A stretch of 64,000 bases of DNA from Tubiluchus corallicola (taxonomy: Eukaryota; Priapulida; Priapulimorpha; Priapulimorphida; Tubiluchidae), in contig JAQGDQ010000267.1 in the NCBI GenBank assembly GCA_030141605.1, positions 228,501 to 292,500 on the forward strand. The letters run 5' to 3'. Shown here in pieces: positions 12,562 to 24,700 of this stretch. Below the pieces are notes generated by a model, which saw only the letters and a program-made list of their open reading frames with translations, had not been told where the DNA came from and searched no databases. Each line of letters opens with the position of its first letter. The stretch's first letter is position 1. The translations under genes and the position numbers were made by a program.

Positions 12562-15500
12562 TCAGACTCCCGCTCTCATTGGTGGAGAGATAAGAATGAC
12601 GCCGTCACCTCGCACAAACAACATTGGTATAGTTCTCTTTGTTTGCTGCAGAAATAAAATACAAATTACCATGGTAACAAACAGACAAATACAAACATAT
12701 ACAGATGAAACACCCTGCACAGTCAATCACATCTAATTCAAAATTATAATTGCTTACAAAAGATAAGCTCTCAAATGTCAATTAGTGAACAAGCAGCATT
12801 TACAAAAAACTAGATAGGAGACTGACTAGCAAAAATGTTACGTCAACAGTAAACGAAAACTAGAAAACAGTCCAAAGTAATGGACTGAATGGAGAAATGG
12901 AATGGAGGGAACAAACAAAAATAGAGAAATCAACAAATGCCTAATAATTAAATAGCACACAATTAATTAAATTTTGATAGCAAACTTCAGCTGATTCAGA
13001 TTCAGCATTGCTGAATTTGGTTAGCCAGCTATGAAGGAAAAACTTTGGACAGCGTTAACTATTGGTGACCTAGTGGTTAGGACATCTGCAATGCAAGCAG
13101 AAGGTTCTTGGTTTAATACTAGGATGCATCCCAATTTTTCCACATTTTCTGTCTTCCAAGGTTGGTATATCAAAATTTAATTAACTGCGGGTTTATAACT
13201 TTATCAATAGTAATTCTATTAATCTTGACATTAAGGATTCACTTAACCGGTTAATTATCAGTTAACCGTTAACCGGTACAGGTTAACCAGTTAATCAGTT
13301 CTAGGTAACATAGGAGGCCCTCTGTAAGTTGCAGACTAGATAGCTGGAGAACCAAATAAACAAGAAATTTACAAAGCAAACATATCAAGTGAAACTTTAG
13401 AGGAATATGTCAAATAAGAGCGAAACTTTTACACACAGAAACCCTGCAGAAAGCTGAAAAACCAACGATTAATTGGATTCTACAAGGCAGCCCTGACAGT
13501 GACAGAGCATGTTAGAGAATGATAAAGATCGGTTAACCGGTTACTTTTCATTAACCGGTTAACCTGTCCCAGTTCTGGTTATAACAATTAACAAATATCT
13601 AACCGCAACACTGACCTATTATTTCCATAATCAGGTGGAAAGGTCACTGATGTAAATGAATCTTAATAGATTTGATGACAGTATTGGTCATTTACAAAAA
13701 CGTGTAGCTCCACCCCTTGTTTACAAAGACTTGATACAGAATAGCATTAACAAATTTTTGTGATATTAGCATCAGCTATTTTCTAGAAACCCTCCATGAA
13801 CAAAGTAGGTAAACAAATACGTGAAATGGCACATTATACTCTGTTGGTCATTCACCAGCAAAGGGGTATAAGAGCATAACAAGTTATATTCCATACATGT
13901 AAACCATCTAAATACCTTATAAACTTCTTCATATGTTTCTTCATCAATTTCTACCATTGTTACTGTTTCTTCCACATCTCCTAAAATCATGTTTAAGTGT
14001 TGGTCGTAAGCCTGCATAAAGAAAGATAACAAAAAGAAATGTTTAAATAGTGTTCACGCAACTTTTAGTATAAATTTCACTAACCACTTACACGCTTGCC
14101 ACGCCTGTTCATATGCAGTGAGCACATACCTGTTCACACGCATCTCATATGACATTCATATGTCTGTTGCCGCAGCAAGTTTACAAGTGTGTAACATGTG
14201 GGTTGAACTGCTGGTTATAATTATTATAATAACATTGTAACTTGTTATTACACTATCAGTTTTGTAATAATTCTGCAATCACTCAAAACAAGGTCATGTG
14301 ACCGAAAATAGATTTGCTTGTCTACTGTGCATTATTACAAAACAAAAGTATGCACACAAAAAATCTCCAATTCGTCAAAACAATGTCACGTAATCAGTCA
14401 ATATGAAAGTGAAGTTCAAGCTCAAATAAAGGTGTAACAATGATCTGTCCGTTGCAGCATTTTTATTTGGAATTTCTAGTGGTGTATAGTAAAACAAATA
14501 AAGTCCAGTTTTTTTGGACAAGAGTGCATTTATGACCCCTTGGAGTGTTCACCATCACTACTATTCACTTGTCCTGCAATCATGAATAAGTGCTAACAGC
14601 ATCTTTAGTACTTTCAAATGATAACATACTGGGCAAAAAAAAATGAAATTAATAATAAATCTCCAAAAAAAACATTTCATATTAATACTGTGCTTCTGTA
14701 AAGCACTATATAATTGTATCTAAAGTAAATACATTACATGTAAACGGCCTCGTAGTTCTCTGTCACTTCTCATTTTCACATAGATTCTCTCATCAAGACT
14801 AAGCCTCACTAGATCCAAGGGTTCCTCTACAGCATTAACTGGTGCAGTCTACAAAATGCAAACACACAGGTTCAATCAGGTTTTGTAATTTGCATAATAA
14901 ATGTAGTTCAAATAATTACTACATTATGTAGATAATAACTAATTAGACTTTTAGCTTGCTGATTTTTTTTTAACATTTTGTTTATACACGAGGAAAAACC
15001 AAAAGGTTGGAGCATTTGTTCAGACATCATGAGCCAGATGAGCTCTTTTGTATTGTACTTTGTTTTACAGCATGTGGTCTATATTGATGTTAATGCATTC
15101 AATTAAATGTTGTTCAATTTTGTTAATTTCTTTCATAACAGAAAGTTTTCTAGAAAACAGAAAAACATTTCAGTGCATGTAAGAGCAAACTATAAGCAAA
15201 TATACAGTACATAATTTCTCTAGATTTACTAAAAATTCAGGAAGGGTCAAGAACATTCTCTTCACAGTTCATAAGGTGAATAGATATTAATGTGCATGCA
15301 AGATAAAACAAAGCTACCATTATTTCTGTAAAACCAATGGTATATGTCAGACTTCACAATAAAATCTAATTAAACCTATTTTATCTAGTATAAATAAATT
15401 ATGATATGATAATTTTTTGCCGATTGCATTTATAATGGATGAGATACAGCATGTCAGATGATTTCATAATCATTTAAGGTAACCACTTTCAGTTATACGA

Positions 15501-16196
15501 ATACAAATGTCTATCACATGCTACATAATATTAATTATTAAACAAATGAGGTAAACCATGAGTCAGGAAATCATGTTAATGAGTATGATTTCAGATGTAT
15601 GATTAGTGAAAGCCGAGGCAAGGCAGAAAGAGAGAAAGGATGATAGAGGTATAGAGAGAGCGAGAGATTTGATTTGATTTACTTTTTTATTTAAAACTTT
15701 CGCTTTTGTTCAACAGTAAAAGCTATTTACAATGAGAGAGAGAGAGAGAGAGAGAGAAATTTAGTGGCTGTTTGTGACAATTAGGTACAGCCATTTCCAT
15801 ACTAAGTCATTTGAAACAAGTTTAGATAGCATTGCGTAAAGTTTGAAAAACCAATCAGAACATTTGTAGTATACTGCAGTATATTATCAATGAGATAAAT
15901 AATGGGTTTTTTGGTGAATCATTGGTGCACACTATTATGGCGATGCACTACTGTTTCACCAGGTGGTGCAAACACTTTAAATTATTAAGACAATGGTTTT
16001 TCAATCACATAAGTCTTCAAATAAGTGTATGCCAGGTAATATAAGTTTATATGGAAAGTTCCATGGGATATATCTTAAAATTCCCTTTTCATCCTCTTTA
16101 AAAAAATGTCAGGTAGCACCAGTGTGTATGAAGCTAATTGAAAGTCTACACACAATGCAATGCAAAGAAATTCACCTGTTCAATTTCGTCAGCCAT
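12562..16196 (-). CDS. LSM3: U6 snRNA-associated Sm-like protein LSM3
   Basis: Four exons, 16196-16176, 14848-14738, 14011-13916 and 12645-12562, all join in phase 0 and encode 103 residues; human LSM3 has 102. The protein starts MADEIEQ. The Sm1 motif is covered by [20 protein letters not shown] and [18 protein letters not shown], and the Sm2 motif by [20 protein letters not shown]3 is a ring subunit of the LSM2-8 complex, which binds the U6 snRNA 3' end in the nucleus, and of LSM1-7, which acts in cytoplasmic mRNA decay. Intron positions separate short modules, and the first exon codes only seven residues. The match is near-identical to animal LSM3 through the core, so the assignment is firm. 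Confidence 0.97.
13055..13205 (+). mobile_element. tRNA-derived SINE copy 1
   Basis: A tRNA-like head with A-box-like (gacctagtggttagga) and B-box-like (ggttcttggtttaatac) segments is followed by a body ending in cacattttctgtcttccaa and an AT-rich tail. A second member of the same family sits at about 57530-57670. It lies inside an LSM3 intron. Confidence 0.55.
13240..13570. promoter_or_regulatory. Cluster of AACCGGTT palindromes in an LSM3 intron
   Basis: Three perfect AACCGGTT palindromes, at 13245, 13535 and 13553, plus near matches around 13262-13290. AACCGGTT is the known consensus of Grainyhead-family transcription factors. Binding is an inference; a simple repeat expansion is possible. 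Confidence 0.3.
15730..15760. repeat. (GA)n microsatellite in LSM3 intron 1
   Basis: A pure GA run of about 26 bases, preceded by related GAGA-rich sequence from 15640. Confidence 0.8.
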
Positions 16197-17010
16197 GTTG
16201 GACTTTTGCGTCTTCTTCTTACTATAGTTTGATCAAGCTTATGCTAGTCGATGTGACACTCCAGTTTAAGTTATTCAAACCCTTCTACTGTCCTTGCTGC
16301 CGAGGATCCTGACCTCTAAAAATGACAGAATCATCAGCTAGTTAGGTTACAATAATCTTAGTGCAGTTTATAAGGTTGCAAACTTGTTAGTGAGTTGGCG
16401 GAGCTGCACGCCTAGCCTTAACACCAAAAGTCAAAAAATATAGGGGTTGCCACGACAGGAGCTATACCATACCACTGAAAACCAAACAACCAATTTCACT
16501 GAAATACCACGACTGAAGCCAATGTCTCGTCTAACGATGTGGGAAATCTTTGATTGGCATGGCTGAATCACGAGTAGTTTTCATTGCACATGCGTGTTCC
16601 GTCAGTTTTCTGACTGCCATTAATAATTATCTAAACATCTTGGCACTACTTTAATAGGGTCAAATGTTTATCCAGTATACCTGTTTGTTGTTTATTTACT
16701 GATCACTAATTTATGAACAATAATCTTGAAATTAATTTTACTTCTGCTTTTAAATAATTGTCGGAATATCCATGCTACTCGATTTAAATCCCGATCATCA
16801 TTTCTCCTCTCATTTGAAGTAAAGACCAGAAGCACATCATCTATTAGCATCAAACACACTTCTGAACATATATATCCGCGCCTATCGATAGTAGTACCGT
16901 AAAATAGTTTTTCAAGGCCAGTATATTATAACAAAGTTTAAGTAAATGCTACATATGTATTTATAAGGGATTAAACACCATAGGAGTATTTACGTTCAAG
17001 TCCAAGGGAA
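16197..17010. other. Upstream flank of LSM3
   Basis: Presumed promoter side of LSM3, with no coding exon seen. The 16400-16620 part is less AT-rich than its surroundings and would be the natural place for a promoter, but no core element is convincing. Confidence 0.35.
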
Positions 17011-17019
17011 ATTACAATT

Positions 17020-17815
17020 ACATTCGAAAACTGTTACAAACTTTGCTGCAATTGTAATCTAGTCTAGTAATCAATGTCACCGTTTTCTGCAATCAATTAT
17101 ATTTGAAAACTGTTATAAACTTTGCTGCAATTGTAATCTAGTCTAGTAATCAATGTCACCGTTTTCTGCAATCAATTATATTTGAAAACTGTTACAAACT
17201 TTGCTGCAATTGTAATCTAGTCTAGTAATCAATGTCATCATTTTCTACAATCAATTACATTGGAAAACTGTTACAAACTCTGCTGCAATTATAATCTAGT
17301 CTAGTAATCAATGTCATCATTTTCTACAATCAATTACATTGGAAAACTGTTACAAACTCTGCTGCAATTGTAATCTAGTCTAGTAATCAATGTCACCGTT
17401 TTCTGCAATCAATTACGTTTGAAAACTGTTACAAACTTTGCTGCAATTGTAATCTAGTCTAGTAATCAATGTCACCATTTTCTGCAATCAATTACATTGG
17501 AAAACTGTTACAAACTCTGCTGCAATTATAATCTAGTCTAGTAATCAATGTCATCATTTTCTACAATCAATTACATTGGAAAACTGTTACAAACTCTGCT
17601 GCAATTGTAATCTAGTCTAGTAATCAATGTCACCGTTTTCTGCAATCAATTACGTTTGAAAACTGTTACAAACTTTGCTGCAATTGTAATCTAGTCTAGT
17701 AATCAATGTCACCATTTTCTGCAATCAATTACATTGGAAAACTGTTACAAACTCTGCTGCAATTATAATCTAGTCTAGTAATCAATGTCATCATTTTCTG
17801 CAATCAATTCTTATA
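17020..17815. repeat. 79-bp tandem satellite, about 10 copies, with higher-order structure
   Basis: The segment containing ctagtctagtaatcaatgtca recurs every 79 bases (for example at 17062, 17141, 17220, 17299). Two monomer classes, differing at cattggaaaactg/gtttgaaaactg and ctctgctg/ctttgctg, recur as a three-monomer block of about 237 bp. This shows that later duplication involved multimers. Confidence 0.95.
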
Positions 17816-17999
17816 GATTAATCTGTGCTTTAAATTAAATTTACGCCAACACAATGGCTTTTTATCGAAATGTGAATGAAAGAATTTAAACTCGCTCAAA
17901 TAAAGTGGATGCAGCCATTTTTGCACGCGCTAGCCCATAATAGTTTCAGGGCAACAAATGCAAAAGCAACTCTGTGAAAATTTTTCTCAAAAGAGGGAA

Positions 18000-18170
18000 A
18001 TTTACTTTGCCGCTTCTCTGCAGAATAGAGTGATGCGCCTTGCCGTGCATTGAGGTGCGATGTACCATGAGGCCATACACAGTAAGGTAGTACACATTGA
18101 GGTGGCACATCGTACTGCAATACAAGGCAACACAGTGCACGGGGAGGCGGCAGAAGGGCAACTGTCCCAA
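18000..18170. repeat. Degenerate short-motif tandem sequence
   Basis: Imperfect repetition of motifs such as cacattgaggtg and catgaggc, with a similar stretch at 18475-18565. Overlapping minus-strand open frames here differ by frame only and are not credible genes. Confidence 0.4.
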
Positions 18171-18880
18171 ATGCATGTATATATGTTCAAAAAAAGTTAT
18201 CAGAGCACAGTATATGAAGAAAGATAATTCACTTTCATTGTGGTTTTAACTGATTTAGTAATTTTCATTTTTATTTATAACTTCCAACAGCAACTAACTA
18301 ACAAGCCATTAAGCGTATGTGAATTAAAATGGAAAGTTTGTGGATCAAGAATGGATTGCATATTTGAAGCAATGTAGTGGCACAATTGTGGACAACTGCT
18401 AATAGCATAGTGCAGATTTCAGGAAGAATTGTTTGCTACGGATCGAGAAAGAACAGATCCACTTATCCTTGACTCCACACAGTATGCCATGAGGCGCAAC
18501 ATAGTGAGACAGTGCATGGGCCACGGCACATAGCGAGTTGGTACATGCTACGGCAGTATATATGTGGGGTTTCTGGCAGGCAGTGCTCAGAGAAGTAGAG
18601 GATTTTTCAATGTTCTGGAAAAATGTTAAACTCGCCTTACCATTTAGAAAAAGGATTCGGTATTAAAAATGCAAAAAGCGCCTCGTATAAACAGTAAAGT
18701 CACTTTAAAATCAGGATCATCTCATGCTTGGGCACTCCTATTTTGAAAGCCCATTCTTCCATTAATGACACCGTTCAAGAAATGCAGTGAGCTGCATGTT
18801 AATTTTCATCACAGTAAAATCAAGTTTTCACAAAAGTTACATAGCTACTTTTGCGATCCTTTCGTATGAACAGTAGGTAA

Positions 18881-19365
18881 GCTGCAATGAAATTTGAATT
18901 AGTTCAAGCAATGCGCGCTTACGAAAAATCACCAAGTCGACCAGTTACATCTAAGTTAGCAAATAAAATTAAAAGTCAGCTACCACCGCGCCTGGAAATT
19001 TCTACATTCAGCGGCTGTTTTTTGCAAATTTCTTTGATAGCTGCATTGAAATTTGAATTAGTTCAAACAATACGCGCTTACGAAAAATCACCAAGTCGAC
19101 CAGGTACATCTAAGTTAGCAAATAAAATTAAAAGTCAGCTACCACCGCGCCTGGAAATTTCTACATTCAGCGGCTGTTTTTTGCAAATTTCTTTGTTAGC
19201 TGCATTGAAATTTGAATTAGTTCAAGCAATACGCGCTTACGAAAAATCACCAAGTCGACCAGTTACATCTAAGTTAGCAAATAAAACTAAAGTAAAAGTC
19301 AGCTACCACCGCGCCTGGAAATTTCTACATTCAGCGGTTGTTCTTTGCAAATTTCTTTGTTATAT
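18881..19365. repeat. 159-bp tandem repeat, three copies, open reading frame maintained
   Basis: Copies start near 18881, 19040 and 19199. The unit length is a multiple of three, so a 174-residue plus-strand frame (18887-19411) runs through all copies and carries a 53-residue repeat (for example AYEKSPSRP). The third copy has a 5-base insertion that changes the frame of its end. There is no family match and no splice context, so a minisatellite is more likely than a gene. Confidence 0.85.
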
Positions 19366-19411
19366 TTTTATAAGTTTAACTGATAACAGTGAAATCAACA
19401 AAATATGCTAA

Positions 19412-21740
19412 CTGCCTTGTCCTTTCCTTTAACAGATGATACGATGCGAATACGTAAACAGGCTATAATAACCATTTTAATGCTATGGTAAAAAAGTTAC
19501 GGTTAGAAATTCTAAAAAAACTTATTTATTTAAAAGTGAACAATAAATTAAACTTACTTATCTTCTTCCCAAGTTCTGTCAGTAACGTTTTATTGATTTT
19601 AAAGAAAAATGTGTAAAAAACATCGAAAGCGCACCAGCATTTTACACAAAAACCAAAACAGCACAAGCCGAAATCTTTTTAACTGTCTAGCAGGATGCCA
19701 GGTTGTTCGCATTTGTTTCAGACGCTGCAGTATGCGTGACGAGTCTGCTGACACGTAGTTTTTGCTAATAATACTTTTAGTATTTAAGTCCTTACCCACT
19801 CACTAGGCTCTGTGTATTTTTAAATCTTAATATAATTTGTTTATCGCTCAAAAATTTATGTAATGCGAAAGACTACAACCATTAAAACAATAAAATAAGA
19901 TGAACCCTAAAATAATTATAGCCCATTATGAAAACAATAGGCTTCACTGCACAAGCTCCCATAATTAGCAAATTACTTAAATAATACTAAAGTTCCTTTT
20001 TTCACTTATAGGCCTACAGGCGAGAATACCTGACTGATATGTGTCATGATGTGTGTTCAGCAGCTACGGTAAATGTGACACTGCACCTGGTCAGTAAGTA
20101 TATGGGTGACTGTTTGCTTGTGGCCATTTTCCGTTTGCCACTGAGCGTTCAGGTACTGATATCTTTAAAGGAAATGCTCATTTGAACGTGGCTATAACAT
20201 ATCAATGCCAGTGCAGAGTCTCATCTTAGAAGATTATCTAAACAAATAATGAACTTGGTACCACAGCAATTACTTACATTGAGTACCTTTCTCCACTCAC
20301 AGAGGGATGAACCGCATCAAAAACAATCTGGCTAGTAATCCACTTCATATATTCACACCATGCAGCATTTGGAAAAACTGACACTATAGCAGAAATTAAG
20401 AAACAACATATAAGTTACAGACTGATATGACATCACCACAGAAGTGGAAAGCTTGAATCGACCACAGATATCTTTTTAAGCATTATATACTTTACACTGG
20501 TCATGTAGGGAAAAACATACCTATGTCTCAACCTCATTTCCTATGACATCATGTTACACATGTACACAACTAAAACAATCAGTTGGTTACTACAAGCAAA
20601 ATAACCCTGTAGTGCCGTTGTAACAACAAATATACACTGTGAAAAGGCATCATAGTACAATATGTCAGTAGATGATGTCATATCCTTGGAAACCATGTTG
20701 ATGATTGATCTTCCTGCTATGGCAGAGGTCTTTCCAATGCACACAAATACTTGAATTTCCCAATTTTTAGTTAAATGTTACTTATATCGTTATGCAAGCT
20801 AACCTAGTGAAGAAACTGTTTGAACTACTTTTAAATTTTTGTTCATTTCCTCTATAACATCAACTTTTGTTTTTGCACATTGGATAATTAAATCAAGCAG
20901 GTGTTCATTTTCAAAAATTTCTAAAACAAAGCTCTACTAAACATGTTAAAACAATGAACAGTGGTGATAATGAGAACAACAAGGTTTAATGACAATGGCA
21001 ACAGACAATTCACAACAAACTAGTAAGTGCACAATTTGATGAAACAAAAAAATTATAATTGATGCTCATCAATCTAAAGTTTTAATGGCAGAAATCTAGC
21101 ACAGTTAAAAAAACCATGGCTCATTTATTGGGTGAAAATTAAAAATTAAAAAGATTGACTGAAAAATAATTATCAAGTAACGTCGTACCAGGTTCATGTA
21201 TGGTATTTTACCTGCCACTGTTATATTGGAGAGTATAGATATACCCCTATATTGATAATAGCCATAAACATTATAACAGCTAGAACTACTACAACTTCTT
21301 TTTGAATTATATATAAAGAATTAGTTGGGTTTAATCATCAATACTAAATTTCTTAAGCATCCACATAGCCCTAGCAGCTCACAACAAGTACAAAAAAGAA
21401 ACTATGTAATAAACATACATCAGCACTCTGTAGGAATGGTAAAAATTCAAGTTTTAGACAAAATATGAGCCACTTAACATACATTTTATCTCAGATACAA
21501 TAGATATGCTGGATATGTTAACAAAAATGCTTTTGGTAAACAGCTAATTGGAAATGTCACTTAACTGTTAAATTTAATGCTGCATTGAACCAGTTCACTA
21601 GGTTTCTTCCGGTAAAGATGTTTACATAAAAAATTTTGCTCAAAAATAAAAAAAGTGAGTAAAACTGAACAAACTTGCAATAAGGAAGACTAGATTGCTT
21701 CATTTTGCAAGAGCATAACAAATGGTGCAACTTTGGTCAG
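19412..21740. other. Intergenic, no supported gene
   Basis: AT-rich spacer between the tandem repeats and the RSPH1 3' end. No domain-bearing frame or clear repeat was identified. Confidence 0.4.
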
Positions 21741-21746
21741 TGTCGC

Positions 21747-24700
21747 TTATACATCCACTGTATCGTCAACATTATCTTCCAATTGATGATTTCTTTCATC
21801 CTCTGTTTTTTTTTCTTCATTTTCATGTGAAGTCTTCTTTTCAATTTCTGCAAGGTTTTCGCCAGATCTCTTTTTCAAGATTTCGCTAGAATCCTTCTTT
21901 TCAATTTCTCCTGACAACTTTTTGTCAACTCCTTCACTAACATCACCTGACTCCTTCTTTTTTACTTCTGTCACGACTTCACTAGATTTTCGTCGCTCAA
22001 TTTCATCGGATCGTTTTTTTTCCAGATCAGTTGGTTCTCTCTCTTCCAGGTCACCCGACTTCTTTTTTTCAACTTTTACACTAGTTTCACTTGATTTCTT
22101 TTTTTCAAGTTTACCAGATCCAGTCTTTCCAATTTCACCAGATGTCGTTTTTTCAATTTCTCCAGATATTTTCTTCTCAATTTCACCAGACATTGTTTTT
22201 TCAATTTCTCCAGATCTTTTCTTCTGAATTTCACCAGACGTTGTTTTTTCAATTTCTCCAGATCTTTTCTTCTCAATTTCACCAGACATTGTTTTTTCAA
22301 TTTCTCCAGATCTTTTCTTCTCAATTTCACCAGATGTCGTTTTTTCAATTTCTCCAGATCCTTTCTTCTGAATTTCACCAGACGTTGTTTTTTCAATTTC
22401 TCCAGATCTTTTCTTCTGAATTTCACCAGACGTTGTTTTTTCAATATCTCCAGATCTTTTCTTCTGAATTTCACCAGACGTTGTTTTTTCAATATCTCCA
22501 GATCTTTTCTTCTGAATTTCACCAGACGTTGTTTTTTCAATTTTACCAGATCTTTTTTTCTCGATTTCACCAGATGTCTTCTTTTCAATTTCCCCAGATT
22601 TCTTCCTTCCAATCTCTCCTGATTCCTTCTTTTCGAGGTCGCCTGACATTGTCTTCTCAATTTCGCTTGATTTCTTTTTAACTACTTCAACCGATTTTTT
22701 TCGTTCAGCTTCTATTTCCTTCACTTTGTCTTCTTCTAAACTTGTAAGCTTAGAATCAAAGTCCTCATCTATACCCGACATTGTGTACTCAGACAATTTT
22801 GTACACTTCCAGTGTGAGGTAAGCTGTGGTGGTTGTTCCTCCTCCATCTCATCCTCATCGACTGGAATCTCCTTCACGACATAATCTCCATGCTGTTCGC
22901 ACCCAGTTTCAAATACGTATTTCCCTGGTCCAGCAGGAATGTCATTGACAAATTTGCCCATATACCTGTGGTTTCTGTGAATGATGAGGCAAGTACCATC
23001 ACGCTTACCATTCTCCCACATGCCTATGTATTTGCTACCAGTTTCAGCATGGGTGTAAGTACCCTTACCATGGCGAACATTGTCACGCCACTCTCCCTCA
23101 TAGATGTCACCATTGATATATTTGTATATACCATGACCGTTGCGTTGGTCCTCATTCCAGCTTCCTTCATACTGTGAGCCATCAGGATAGATAAAGGTAC
23201 CTTGGCCATACTTTTTGCCAAATGCATACTCTCCAATGTATCGTGCTTTACTTCGAAACCTGGTAAAGAAAACTGTGAGAATGTTACCTATCTTTAAAAA
23301 AGCACGAATGGTTTAAATACAATGTCACATTCATGCACTTAAATCAGTAATAAATTGTAGGACCTGTTTGCTGAGGTGAGATTGCTGTTCTGAACAGTTG
23401 TGCACAAGAATAGTGTGCCCAAGACAATCATTTCCTCTCCTTCTTTAAAAATAGCTACCAGGCAATATAAGATATTTTTAATTAGTAAATATTCAATGGC
23501 GTAGAAGACCAGAGGTCTTTTCTCTTTTTTGTGCACGTGTGTCTTTTTGCACTAGTGTTTTTCTTTTACTAATAGGTATCTTTACGACTTTTGTTACTTC
23601 AAAATTATTCATTCATCACAGCCTATATCTGTATCTGTTTCCACTTGGAAAATAAGCCATTGAATGCTCTTAGCTTATAGCTAGCACATACCAGTGATAC
23701 AAAAAATTTTGAATGTATTATTGTAGCATTAATTTTGGTATTGAATCACTTACATTCTTATAATTTGCCCCCCCCCTTCCCCATAGCCCATCTTTAATGG
23801 TTATGATGGCTACATTACTACCATCAATTATATCTAAATATTCTATACAATTATAGTTATTACTACAAGTATAATCTCCCCCACTTAAATTTGGGTACAT
23901 ATATGTGTATATGTGTATATGTGTATATGTGTATCGTTGTATATACAAGTAATATGGTGCATTGTAATACAAGTAAGTGGTGCATTGACAGATAATCACA
24001 TAATTCAAATTCGTAACTATTTAAATTTTTTTTCACTCTTTAAGGCTCACACAAAGTCGTAATTACATATAATGTTTTCCTTTCTCAACTTTCAGGTTTA
24101 TTGCTCTTATATAATTGCTATTATTACAACATTATTACATCCTTATTTACATTAAGTTATCTACAGAAGCATGGATAACTATAATCATTTTTTTCATTTA
24201 AGTAAGGTGAGTGTGTTAATGACCGTATGGTCGCACACTCACCTCGCACTACTCAAATTATTTTATTTAAAATTTATTAATGTGTTTGATATTGTATTTT
24301 TTGATGTGTGAAATAAAATTCATAGTTCATAGTGCATTAAATCTGACATTACTAATACAAAGGGTACAATTAAGTGTAGAAGAATGATTTTTTTATATAA
24401 TTGGGGGCTTGAGAAAACTGCATTTTCTCATTTTCTTAAATGTCACACAGCCTGGTTGTGTGAGTGCATATCTGAGACTGAAATAAAATATATGGACACA
24501 AACATAATATTTTCATAAAACTTATAAATTACTTAATATTTACAACAACATAAATATTGGTAGAATGCAGCTATTAGTCAAAACACCTTCACAAATGTGA
24601 CATTTCAGGAACTTGCACGAAAGTTGTTTTATTTTGAATTGAAAACATATTTAGAGATATACTCTAATTTACATAAAAAAATTTTTTTGATGGGTTATTT

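Noticed and set aside
17896-18190. Three overlapping cysteine-rich minus frames
   Set aside because: Mutually shifted frames of a degenerate repeat, with no signal peptide or splice support.
22076-22681. Long open frames on both strands over the RSPH1 repeat
   Set aside because: The 24-nt repeat keeps all copies open in several frames. Only the frame continuous with the MORN repeats is supported.
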